Origin: JTS-RE9 sp964649195
Lineage (GTDB): Bacteria > Planctomycetota > Phycisphaerae > Phycisphaerales > Phycisphaeraceae
Direction: 5' to 3'
DNA: 10,592 nucleotides
Assembly: GCA_964649195.1 (NCBI GenBank)
Contig: CAZYPK010000172.1
Span: 1-10,592, forward strand
Shown: positions 1 to 5,739 of the stretch, piece by piece
How the letters are laid out: each line of letters starts with the position of its first letter
Position numbering within the stretch: the first letter of the stretch is position 1
Position numbers and translations under genes: made by a program
The notes under the pieces: generated by a model
The model's input: only the letters and a program-made list of their open reading frames with translations
Database searches by the model: none
Told to the model about the DNA's origin: nothing

Positions 1-52
1 CCTCGCCCTCCCAAGGGAGCCTCGCCCTCCCGGCGGGAGCCTTGCCCTCCCA
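1..52. repeat. Short tandem repeat of about 20 nt (CTCGCCCTCCC type)
   Basis: Three consecutive units start at 2, 21 and 41. The first two are 19 and 20 nt and the third is cut short at about 52. Each begins CTCGCCCTCCC or CTTGCCCTCCC. In the first two units CTCCC is followed by GGGAG across a loop of 2-3 nt (AA in one, GGC in the other), so each can form a small 5-bp hairpin. The array runs off the left edge of the window, so its full length is unknown. No coding signal is seen here. Confidence 0.6.
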
Positions 53-89
53 TATGCTTTTACCCTGCTCCGAACCGTCTTTATTGGGA

Positions 90-250
90 AATTCCAAATG
101 ACAAAGCCTAAGTTCCAAACAAGCTCCAAAATGCAAAATGCAAAAATGGAAAAAACAAAGGAAGTCGGATCTGGCACGCATGATTTTCGATTTTTTCCCC
201 TTTGGAATTGGAGCTTGTTTGAGATTTGGGGATTGCGATTTGGAGCTTTA
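90..250. repeat. Interspersed palindromic repeat, AT-richer than its surroundings
   Basis: A perfect 14-bp inverted repeat, CAAACAAGCTCCAA at 116-129 and its complement at 208-221, encloses 78 nt. A second 9-bp inverted pair, AATTCCAAA at 90-98 and TTTGGAATT at 201-209, is offset from it, and TTGGAGC recurs at 240-246. The stretch contains A-runs (141-157) and T-runs (191-203) and is clearly poorer in GC than the flanking DNA. It resembles the non-coding repeats of planctomycete and related genomes that give rise to spurious short ORF predictions; that is recollection, not a search result. An open frame across 98-442 is best explained this way. Confidence 0.55.
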
Positions 251-307
251 ACTTCTGCTCGCCGTGCGCGGAAGCGACAGTGCCGGAATCTGATTCCCAT
301 ACTGAAA

Positions 308-334
308 CCATGCCTCTTGCCGAGGCAATCATGG
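308..334 (+). promoter_or_regulatory. Possible leader hairpin upstream of the DUF1592 gene
   Basis: CCAT (308-311) can pair with ATGG (331-334), and GCCTC (312-316) with GAGGC (322-326). The loop is TTGCC and there is a 4-nt bulge. It lies 38 nt before the chosen start codon, where a 5' UTR would be expected. No T-run follows, so it is not an intrinsic terminator. Function is unknown and a chance structure is possible. Confidence 0.2.
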
Positions 335-371
335 GAGTGGCTCTTTGTCCGCGGCTTCGCTGGAGTGGTTG

Positions 372-2786
372 ATGAAACTTTGGATTTTCCTGCTGGCCGT
401 TTGTACATCCGCCCTGGGCGTGCCGGCGATGGCTGCGCCTGATGCGGCCCCTGATTTCGCCAAACATGGCCGGCCCTTTCTCGAAACCTACTGCATCCAG
501 TGTCACAGCGGTGATCGGCCCAAGGCGGAACTTTCGCTCGATGGCTTCCGCGATGCGGCATCGATCATCAGGCAGCGGAAGATGTGGGAGCAGGCGCTGC
601 ACATGATCAACGCCGGCGAGATGCCCCCCAAAAAGCCTTCGCCGCAGCTTGCCGAGGCCGAGGCGTTTATCGCCCATGTCAAAGCCATCTTCGAGCACTT
701 CGACCGCACCGCCAAGCCGGACCCCGGCCGTGTCACCATGCGAAGGCTCAACCGCGTGGAGTATCGCAACACCATCGGCGACCTGGTCGGCATCGACTTC
801 GACCCCACCGAGGATTTTCCCTCCGATGACATCGGCCACGGGTTCGACAACATCGGCGATGTGCTTTCGCTTCCGCCGGTGCTCATGGAGCGTTACCTCG
901 CCGCCGCCGAGTCGATCATGGACCGCGCCATCACCCCGGTACCGCCGCAGGTGATCGATCGGCATCTCTCCACGCGCTGGAGCGAACCGGCTTCGGACAA
1001 GGTTGAGAAGCTGGTGATGGAAGGGCGGTTCCGCCGCATGTCCAGCGATGGCAAGGAAGGCATCGAACTGGGGCCGGTCAACACGCCTTACCAATGGGAG
1101 ACCGATGGCGAATACGTTTTCCGCACGCGGGTCTTCGGCAAGAGCGATGGCGATCAGCCGGTGAAGGCCGTGGTGATTCTTCATGGCAAGGAGATCGGTC
1201 CGCCGTCGAGCGATGAGGAACTCGCCGCCGTGGTGGGTCATGTGCCAAGGCCCGCCCGCATTCTGCACACCTTCGAGGTGAAAGGGATCGATGGCAAAAG
1301 CGCTCAGACGGTGGAAGTGAACGTGCCGTCGCTGCCTGACCGCCATCGCATGATGGTGGGCCTGCTCAAACCTGCGGAGGGGCGGCCGGCGGCTTCGCTT
1401 TATGTGGAGTACCTCGCGCTCAAGGGGCCGCTCGATCCGCGGCCTGCCTCGCATCGCCGGTTGCTGGCGGTGACGGAGGGCAGGACCCAGGCGGAGCAGA
1501 CGCATGAGGTGATGGCCCGCTTCCTTGGCCGGGCGTTTCGCAGGCCGGCCACGCGGGATGAAATCGAACGCTCGGTGAAGCTCGTCGAAAAGACGATGGC
1601 CGATGGCGACAAGTGGGAGGCCGCGGTGCAACTGGCGATGCAGGCGGCGCTCTGCTCGCCCAAGTTTCTCTTCCGTGCCGAACTGGATGATCGACCGACG
1701 CATCCCCAGCCGCGCCCGCTCGATGAATATCAACTGGCTTCGCGCATCTCCTACTTCCTCTGGAGCTCGATGCCTGATGATCAGCTCTTCGACCTCGCGG
1801 CGAAAAAGCAGTTGCGGGCCAACCTGGACGGGCAGGTCAAGCGGATGCTCGCCGATCCCAAAGCCTCGGCCCTGGTGCGGAACTTCGCCATGCAGTGGCT
1901 TCAGATTCAAAGGCTCGCCTGGATCGCGCCCGATGGTCAGCTTTTTCCGTCCTTCAACGACAGGCTGCGGGCCGCGATGCTCAAGGAGACCGAGCTTTTC
2001 TTCGAATCGGTGCTGCGCGAGGATCGTTCCATCCTCGACCTCATCGACGCGGATTACACCTTCCTCAACGAACCCCTGGCCCGGCACTACGGGATCGCCG
2101 ACACGAACGGCAACTGGAGAGGACAGAAAGCCGAGAAGCCCGGCGGCCAGCCGATCCGTGGCAACGGGTTTGTGCGCGTCTCGCTGCAAGATCGGTCGCG
2201 CGGCGGCCTGCTGACGCAGGCAAGCATTCTGACGGTGACTTCCAACCCCACGCGCACCTCGCCGGTCAAGCGTGGCAAGTGGGTGCTTGAGCAGATTCTG
2301 GGCGCCCCGCCGCCGCCCCCGCCGCCGGATGTACCCGAACTGGAGGAGCAAGGCCAGGCGATCACCGCCGGCTCGCTGCGGCAGCGACTGGAGGAGCATC
2401 GAAAAAATGTCGCCTGCGCCAATTGCCATGCGAAGATGGACCCGATCGGTTTTGCATTGGAGAATTTCAATGCGGTCGGCGCATTCCGTTCGAAGGACGG
2501 CGAGTTTGCCGTCGATGCCTCCGGTGAGTTTGCCGATGGTCGAAAGTTCTCCGGCCCGGAGGACCTGAAGACGATCATCAAGGAACGCAAGGCGGAATTC
2601 ACGCGCTGCCTGGCGGAGAAGATGATGATTTACGCTTTGGGCCGAGGTCTGGAGTATTATGACCTGCCGACGATCGATCGCGTGGTGAAGATGACGATGG
2701 AGAATGACTTCAAGTTTTCCGTGCTGATCACGCAGATCATCAGAAGCCAGGCGTTTGACCAAAGGCGCGGGAGCGTCGAGCAGTGA
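372..2786 (+). CDS. Secreted planctomycete-type cytochrome c protein, DUF1587/DUF1595/DUF1592/DUF1588/DUF1585 family
   Basis: The protein is 804 aa. The start is the ATG at 372, preceded by GGAG (362-365) at 6-nt spacing; a TTG at 345 in frame has no comparable site. The N-terminus (MKLWIFLLAVCTSALGVPAMA) is a signal peptide with likely cleavage after about residue 21, so the protein acts outside the cytoplasm. A heme c motif CIQCH lies at 41-45. The DUF1587 signature RRLNRVEYRNTIGDLVG starts at 124. Residues about 245-352 look like a beta-rich, binding-module-like insert (GEYVFRTRVFG). DUF1595 spans about 375-437, DUF1592 about 448-577 (DEYQLASRISYFLW) and DUF1588 about 608-708, with a second CXXCH (CANCH, 682-686) followed by MDPIGFALENF. 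DUF1585 spans about 717-792. A proline run sits at 646-652. Domain order and length are normal for the family. Its biochemical role is unproven; electron transfer linked to extracellular polymer oxidation has been suggested for such proteins. It is paired with the DUF1552 gene downstream. Confidence 0.95.
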   Translation: MKLWIFLLAVCTSALGVPAMAAPDAAPDFAKHGRPFLETYCIQCHSGDRPKAELSLDGFRDAASIIRQRKMWEQALHMINAGEMPPKKPSPQLAEAEAFIAHVKAIFEHFDRTAKPDPGRVTMRRLNRVEYRNTIGDLVGIDFDPTEDFPSDDIGHGFDNIGDVLSLPPVLMERYLAAAESIMDRAITPVPPQVIDRHLSTRWSEPASDKVEKLVMEGRFRRMSSDGKEGIELGPVNTPYQWETDGEYVFRTRVFGKSDGDQPVKAVVILHGKEIGPPSSDEELAAVVGHVPRPARILHTFEVKGIDGKSAQTVEVNVPSLPDRHRMMVGLLKPAEGRPAASLYVEYLALKGPLDPRPASHRRLLAVTEGRTQAEQTHEVMARFLGRAFRRPATRDEIERSVKLVEKTMADGDKWEAAVQLAMQAALCSPKFLFRAELDDRPTHPQPRPLDEYQLASRISYFLWSSMPDDQLFDLAAKKQLRANLDGQVKRMLADPKASALVRNFAMQWLQIQRLAWIAPDGQLFPSFNDRLRAAMLKETELFFESVLREDRSILDLIDADYTFLNEPLARHYGIADTNGNWRGQKAEKPGGQPIRGNGFVRVSLQDRSRGGLLTQASILTVTSNPTRTSPVKRGKWVLEQILGAPPPPPPPDVPELEEQGQAITAGSLRQRLEEHRKNVACANCHAKMDPIGFALENFNAVGAFRSKDGEFAVDASGEFADGRKFSGPEDLKTIIKERKAEFTRCLAEKMMIYALGRGLEYYDLPTIDRVVKMTMENDFKFSVLITQIIRSQAFDQRRGSVEQ

Positions 2787-2799
2787 TGAGATATGCATA

Positions 2800-2824
2800 A
2801 GCCCCGCCCGGAAGGGCGCGGGCT
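2800..2824 (+). repeat. 25-nt GGAA-loop hairpin repeat, copy 1
   Basis: Starting 14 nt after the DUF1592 stop codon, AGCCCCGCCC and GGGCG-C-GGGCT fold around a GGAA loop with one bulged base. A second copy lies in reverse orientation at 2934-2958 and matches at 21 of 25 positions. There is no T-run after the stem, so a classical intrinsic terminator is unlikely. It could stabilise the 3' end of the upstream transcript or be an interspersed REP-like unit. Confidence 0.65.
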
Positions 2825-2933
2825 ACGGGTCGCTCAAACGACGGCTTGCTCCCGATCGAGTGTTCGTCTCAACGGAAGGAAGCGTGCAGCCTTGCACTGT
2901 GTTCGAGATGGGGCTGTTGATTGGATGACCCTT

Positions 2934-2958
2934 GGCCCTCACCCTTCCGGGTGGGGCT
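2934..2958 (-). repeat. 25-nt GGAA-loop hairpin repeat, copy 2, inverted
   Basis: Read on the minus strand this begins AGCCCCACCC, then GGAA, then GGGTG, a bulged A and GGGCC. Compared with copy 1 (2800-2824), the G-C pair at repeat positions 7 and 18 is an A-T pair here (positions 2952 and 2941). The stem is therefore preserved by a double change. The rest of the 2787-3028 spacer between the DUF1592 and DUF1552 genes shows no gene. Confidence 0.65.
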
Positions 2959-3028
2959 TCCGGCTGAAACTCGCGTTGATTGTTTGACCATCCGATTTGC
3001 ACAACTGTTTCACCTTTGGAATATTATC

Positions 3029-4366
3029 ATGAAACCTAATCTTCTCTCCCGTCGTACCCTGCTTCGCGGTCTTGGCGTTGCCGTTTCCCTGCCCTGGCTT
3101 GAGGCGATGGGGCCGCTCACCGCGTGGGCCGAGCGTGCCAGGCCCAATACGATCGCTCCCAATCGCATGGCGTTCCTTTATGTACCCAACGGCGTGAACA
3201 TGGCCGACTGGACGCCCAAGGCCGAAGGTCGCGATTTTGAGTTGCCCGCGATTCTCTCACCGCTGGAGAAGGTCAGGCAGAAGCTGCTCGTCCTCACCAA
3301 TCTCACCGCGGATAAGGCCCGTCCCAACGGCGATGGCGGCGGCGATCACGCCCGCGCGCTCTCGGCCTTCCTCACCGGGGCCCAGCCTCGCAAGACCGAT
3401 GGCACCAATATTCGCGCGGGCGTCTCCATCGACCAGGTCGCCGCCGGCCGCCTGGGCGACAAGACCCGTCTGCCTTCGCTGGAAATCGGCACGGAACACG
3501 GCGCCATGGCGGGCAACTGCGACTCGGGTTACTCGTGCGTCTATTCCTCCACGATGTCCTGGCGCTCCGCCACGCAGCCGTTGCCCAAGGAAGTGAATCC
3601 GAAGCTGGTGTTCGAGCGTCTGTTCGCTTCGGCGCCCGATGCCGGCCGGGCTCGGCGCGATGCCCGTCGCAGGAGCGTGCTTGACTATGTTCGGGAGGAT
3701 TCGAAAGGTCTCTCCACGCAACTGGGCCAGAGCGACAATCGCAAGCTCGATGAATATTTCTCCGCCATTCGCGACATCGAGCTTCGCATCGAACGGGCCG
3801 AGAAGTTGCCGCCGGTGAAGGTGCCTGACTACGCCGCGCCGACGACGATTCCCGCCAGCTACGAGGAGCACATTCGCCTGATGTGCGATCTGCTCGTGCT
3901 TGCGTTTCAGGCCGATGTGACCCGCGTCTCCACTTTCGTGCTCGCCAACGAAGGCAGCAACAAGCCTTATCCCTTCATCAATGTTTCCGAAGGTCACCAC
4001 GATCTTTCCCACCACGGGAATGATGAGGCGAAGAAGGCGAAAATCCGCGAAATCAACATCTTCCACGCGAAGCAACTGGCCTATCTGCTCGGCAAGCTCG
4101 ACTCGATTCCCGAAGGCGACGGTACGCTGCTGGATCACTCCATGATCACCTACGGCAGCGGCAACTCCGACGGCAACGCCCACAACCACGACAACCTCCC
4201 CGTCCTGGTCGCAGGCGGCGGCTGCGGCACGCTCAAGACCGGCCGCCACATCCGATACGCCAAGGAAACCCCGCTCAACAACCTCTGGCTGTCGCAGCTT
4301 GACCGCATGGAAATCGACATCGACCGTCTGGGCGACAGCACGGGCACGCTGCCGAATCTGATGTGA
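3029..4366 (+). CDS. DUF1552 family protein with Tat signal
   Basis: The protein is 445 aa, a usual length for DUF1552. The start is the ATG at 3029; only a weak GGA (3018-3020) lies 8 nt upstream, and the in-frame extension to 2921 reads through hairpin repeat sequence and is unlikely to be coding. The N-terminus carries a twin-arginine motif, SRRTLLRG (residues 7-14), then a hydrophobic stretch, so export folded by the Tat system is expected. Family-typical blocks are MAFLYVPNGVNMADW (47-61), GGDHARALSAFLTG (104-117), PSLEIGTE (149-156), SGYSCVYSSTMSW (166-178), EGHHDLSHHG (321-330) and TYGSGNSDGNAHNHDNLPVLVAGG (in 374-397). The His/Asp-rich blocks near 106, 321-330 and 380-388 look like metal-binding residues of an alkaline-phosphatase-like fold, as in DUF1501; that is inference. 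The gene lies 242 bp behind the DUF1592 gene in the same direction, the usual pairing, and the two probably work together outside the cytoplasm. Substrate is unknown. Confidence 0.95.
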   Translation: MKPNLLSRRTLLRGLGVAVSLPWLEAMGPLTAWAERARPNTIAPNRMAFLYVPNGVNMADWTPKAEGRDFELPAILSPLEKVRQKLLVLTNLTADKARPNGDGGGDHARALSAFLTGAQPRKTDGTNIRAGVSIDQVAAGRLGDKTRLPSLEIGTEHGAMAGNCDSGYSCVYSSTMSWRSATQPLPKEVNPKLVFERLFASAPDAGRARRDARRRSVLDYVREDSKGLSTQLGQSDNRKLDEYFSAIRDIELRIERAEKLPPVKVPDYAAPTTIPASYEEHIRLMCDLLVLAFQADVTRVSTFVLANEGSNKPYPFINVSEGHHDLSHHGNDEAKKAKIREINIFHAKQLAYLLGKLDSIPEGDGTLLDHSMITYGSGNSDGNAHNHDNLPVLVAGGGCGTLKTGRHIRYAKETPLNNLWLSQLDRMEIDIDRLGDSTGTLPNLM

Positions 4367-4383
4367 AGTTGTCGCAGGCCCAT

Positions 4384-4412
4384 AGCCGCGACGTAACACG
4401 TCGCGGACGTGA
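4384..4412 (+). repeat. 29-nt palindromic repeat, copy 1
   Basis: The core is a perfect 9-bp stem, CCGCGACGT (4386-4394) and ACGTCGCGG (4398-4406), with an AAC loop. The 29-nt unit recurs exactly, in reverse orientation, at 4532-4560. It starts 18 nt after the DUF1552 stop codon. It could act as a 3'-end hairpin for that transcript, but no T-run follows. The 119 nt between the two copies (4413-4531) hold no convincing gene. Confidence 0.7.
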
Positions 4413-4531
4413 ACAGCCTGTGGGAGTGGTCATTATCGCGAGCGACCTATGGACTCGAAATCGCTTGGATACCGCCACTGATCGATCGATTGACAAGAAC
4501 AACCGCGCTCAAGAGCGCCCCTTCATTCCGC

Positions 4532-4560
4532 TCACGTCCGCGACGTGTTACGTCGCGGCT
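4532..4560 (-). repeat. 29-nt palindromic repeat, copy 2, inverted
   Basis: This is an exact reverse-complement copy of 4384-4412, with loop GTT instead of AAC on the plus strand as expected for inversion. The two copies bound a 177-nt segment, as terminal inverted repeats would. The last 4 nt (4557-4560) are shared with the neighbouring long inverted-repeat element. Confidence 0.7.
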
Positions 4561-4668
4561 GGGGCTGAAGGCTTTGCGCAAGCCCCGGCCCGGATACGCG
4601 AAGCAAGGTGGCGCAACTGAAAGTCGCTGGTCCCTTGGGCCGGGGCTTGCGCAAAGCCTCAGCCACCC
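4557..4668 (-). repeat. Long inverted-repeat element with conserved loop, copy 1 (minus orientation)
   Basis: A perfect 22-bp inverted repeat (4570-4591 and 4637-4658) surrounds a 45-nt loop. Outside it the pairing continues as GGCTGA (4563-4568) with TCAGCC (4659-4664) around one bulged A. Read on the minus strand, loop segment 4597-4632 matches 35 of 36 positions in the loop of the copy at 9299-9420. Compared with that copy, one outer arm has lost about 7 nt, and the other runs directly into the 29-nt palindrome at 4532-4560. It could be a non-autonomous mobile element, a REP-like unit or a structured RNA. No long open frame supports a protein. Confidence 0.7.
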
Positions 4669-4701
4669 GGCCCACCCGCCGTTCGTCGGTTTCTTCCACC
4701 A

Positions 4702-4710
4702 AAGGTGATC
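4702..4710 (+). promoter_or_regulatory. Extended Shine-Dalgarno that decides a TTG start
   Basis: AAGGTGATC contains eight bases (AGGTGATC) complementary to the conserved 16S rRNA 3' tail (GATCACCT). It ends 3 nt before the TTG at 4714. The alternative GTG at 4705 lies inside the site itself, so the TTG is preferred. Confidence 0.6.
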
Positions 4711-4713
4711 CAT

Positions 4714-5283
4714 TTGAACACGCAGCAACTCCAGGCAAAACACGAAGCGGGCCTCCGCTACGAGGATTACGTCCGCAGCGGCACGCCGGTGCAATATGAA
4801 AACTGGAAAAAAATTTATGATCAGGCGGCATTGACCGATGCCCAGCGCACGCTGCTGGCCGGCTTCACGCGAAGGATCAACGTCATCGCCCTCACCGGCA
4901 TCTGGTGCGGCGACTGCGTGCAGCAGCTCCCGCTGATCGCCCGCATCGCCCAGGCCAACCCGCAGGCCATCGATGTGCGCTACCTCGACCGCGATGAGCA
5001 TCCAGAACTGCAAGCCATGCTGCGCATCAACGGCGGCAACCGCGTGCCGGTGCTGCTCTTCCTCGCGGAGGATTACGAAGTGGTCGGCAGCTTCGGCGAT
5101 CGCACGCTGTCGCGCTACCGTGCCGTCGCCGCCCGGCAGCTTGGCCCCAGTTGCCCGCTGCCTGGCGCGCCGGTCGATGCCGATGAACTGGCCGCCACCT
5201 TGCAGGACTGGGTCGATCAGTTCGAGCGGGTCCATCTGCTGCTCCGCCTCAGCCCCCGGCTGCGGCAGAAACATGGCGACTGA
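4714..5283 (+). CDS. Thioredoxin-fold family protein with WCGDC active site
   Basis: The protein is 189 aa from the TTG at 4714, chosen because AAGGTGATC at 4702-4710 fits the 16S tail; GTG at 4705 would add three residues. There is no signal peptide or membrane segment, so it is probably cytoplasmic. After an N-terminal helical region (1-55), a beta strand INVIALTGIW leads to WCGDC (64-68), giving redox cysteines 65 and 68. Then follow a helix (QQLPLIARIAQ), a strand DVRYLD and the loop NRVPVLLF (109-116), whose VP is the typical cis-proline. The arrangement fits thioredoxin-like proteins of the Thioredoxin_9 kind, which are about this size and often have WCxDC. A thiol-disulfide or peroxide-detoxifying reductase role is plausible, but no substrate can be named. 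The C-terminal about 45 residues are helical and basic at the end. The upstream repeat element ends 45 bp before the start, so the promoter lies in or beyond repeat DNA. Confidence 0.85.
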   Translation: MNTQQLQAKHEAGLRYEDYVRSGTPVQYENWKKIYDQAALTDAQRTLLAGFTRRINVIALTGIWCGDCVQQLPLIARIAQANPQAIDVRYLDRDEHPELQAMLRINGGNRVPVLLFLAEDYEVVGSFGDRTLSRYRAVAARQLGPSCPLPGAPVDADELAATLQDWVDQFERVHLLLRLSPRLRQKHGD

Positions 5284-5302
5284 GAAAAGACAGGAGACAT
5301 CG

Positions 5303-5331
5303 TAGCCGCAGCGTCCTCGCTGCGCGTCTGC
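5303..5331 (-). repeat. 29-nt CGCAGCG hairpin repeat, single inverted copy
   Basis: CGCAGCG and CGCTGCG form a 7-bp stem with loop TCCT. The 29 nt are the exact reverse complement of segments 5502-5530 and 5566-5594. It starts 20 nt after the thioredoxin-like gene stops, in a convergent spacer, so a transcript-end role is possible. No T-run follows. Confidence 0.65.
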
Positions 5332-5342
5332 TGGACAGTAAA

Positions 5343-5476
5343 GGCAATTGGTTATTATTTATTGGTGATTGCTTATTTCTTATTGGAAGGCACGATGGAC
5401 GGTGGCGAAGGATGTTCCTGCGGCGGTTCCCCCCAATAAGCAATAAGCAATCACCAATAAATAATAGCCAATCGCC
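5343..5476. repeat. 44-bp inverted repeat around a 46-nt loop
   Basis: Arms at 5343-5386 and 5433-5476 match at 41 of 44 positions as reverse complements. They are AT-rich, built on TTATTGGTGATTGCTTATT-like words, in contrast with GC-rich surroundings. The loop (5387-5432) is GC-rich. It lies between convergent genes. It looks like a miniature inverted-repeat element. As an RNA it would fold from either strand, but neither arm is followed by a T-run. Confidence 0.7.
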
Positions 5477-5490
5477 TTTTGCGTTTTCTG

Positions 5491-5606
5491 TTCCCTGTCC
5501 CGCAGACGCGCAGCGAGGACGCTGCGGCTATGAATCCCTGTCTCCTGTCTCCTGTTCCCTGTCCCGCAGACGCGCAGCGAGGACGCTGCGGCTATGAATC
5601 CCTGTC
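5491..5606. repeat. 64-bp tandem repeat containing a hairpin, running into an assembly gap
   Basis: The unit TTCCCTGTCCCGCAGACGCG... starts at 5491 and again at 5555. The second copy is identical for 52 nt until the Ns begin. Each unit holds the CGCAGCG hairpin (5502-5530, 5566-5594) and a pyrimidine-rich CCTGTCTCCTG tail. Sequence after the gap (5707-5738) continues the CTGTCCC/TCCTGT pattern without the hairpin, so the array probably spans the gap and ends next to the fliD stop codon. Confidence 0.75.
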
Positions 5607-5706
5607 NNNNNNNNNNNNNNNNNNNNNNNNNNNNNNNNNNNNNNNNNNNNNNNNNNNNNNNNNNNNNNNNNNNNNNNNNNNNNNNNNNNNNNNNNNNNNN
5701 NNNNNN
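5607..5706. other. Assembly gap of exactly 100 N
   Basis: One hundred Ns flanked on both sides by the same tandem repeat family. The round length indicates a scaffold placeholder, so the true distance and number of repeat units are unknown. Confidence 0.95.
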
Positions 5707-5739
5707 TCCTGTCCCCTGTCTCCTGTTCCCCTGTCCCCT

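Noticed and set aside
98..442. A 114-codon plus-strand frame over the first spacer
   Set aside because: It is made of the interspersed inverted repeat at 90-250 and overlaps the signal peptide region of the DUF1592 gene in another frame.
108..2798. An 896-codon minus-strand open frame opposite the whole DUF1592 gene
   Set aside because: The plus-strand protein has clear domains and heme motifs. In GC-rich genes with strong codon bias the antisense frame lacks stops by chance. The antisense product is Arg/His-rich and unlike any family I know.
3257..4399. A 380-codon minus-strand open frame opposite the DUF1552 gene
   Set aside because: This is a shadow of the DUF1552 coding strand; it has no recognisable domain and no supported start.
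4490..4520. Promoter for the thioredoxin-like gene from TTGACA at 4490-4495
   Set aside because: No reasonable -10 box lies 16-18 nt downstream; the sequence there is GC-rich.
4363..4708. Short open frames in the spacer after the DUF1552 gene
   Set aside because: They are composed of the palindromic repeats (4384-4412, 4532-4668) and lack ribosome binding sites, so they are non-coding repeat translations.
5491..5606. A CRISPR array
   Set aside because: The repeats are contiguous 64-bp units without distinct spacers, and no cas genes are present. The same applies to the 37-, 44- and 25-bp arrays.
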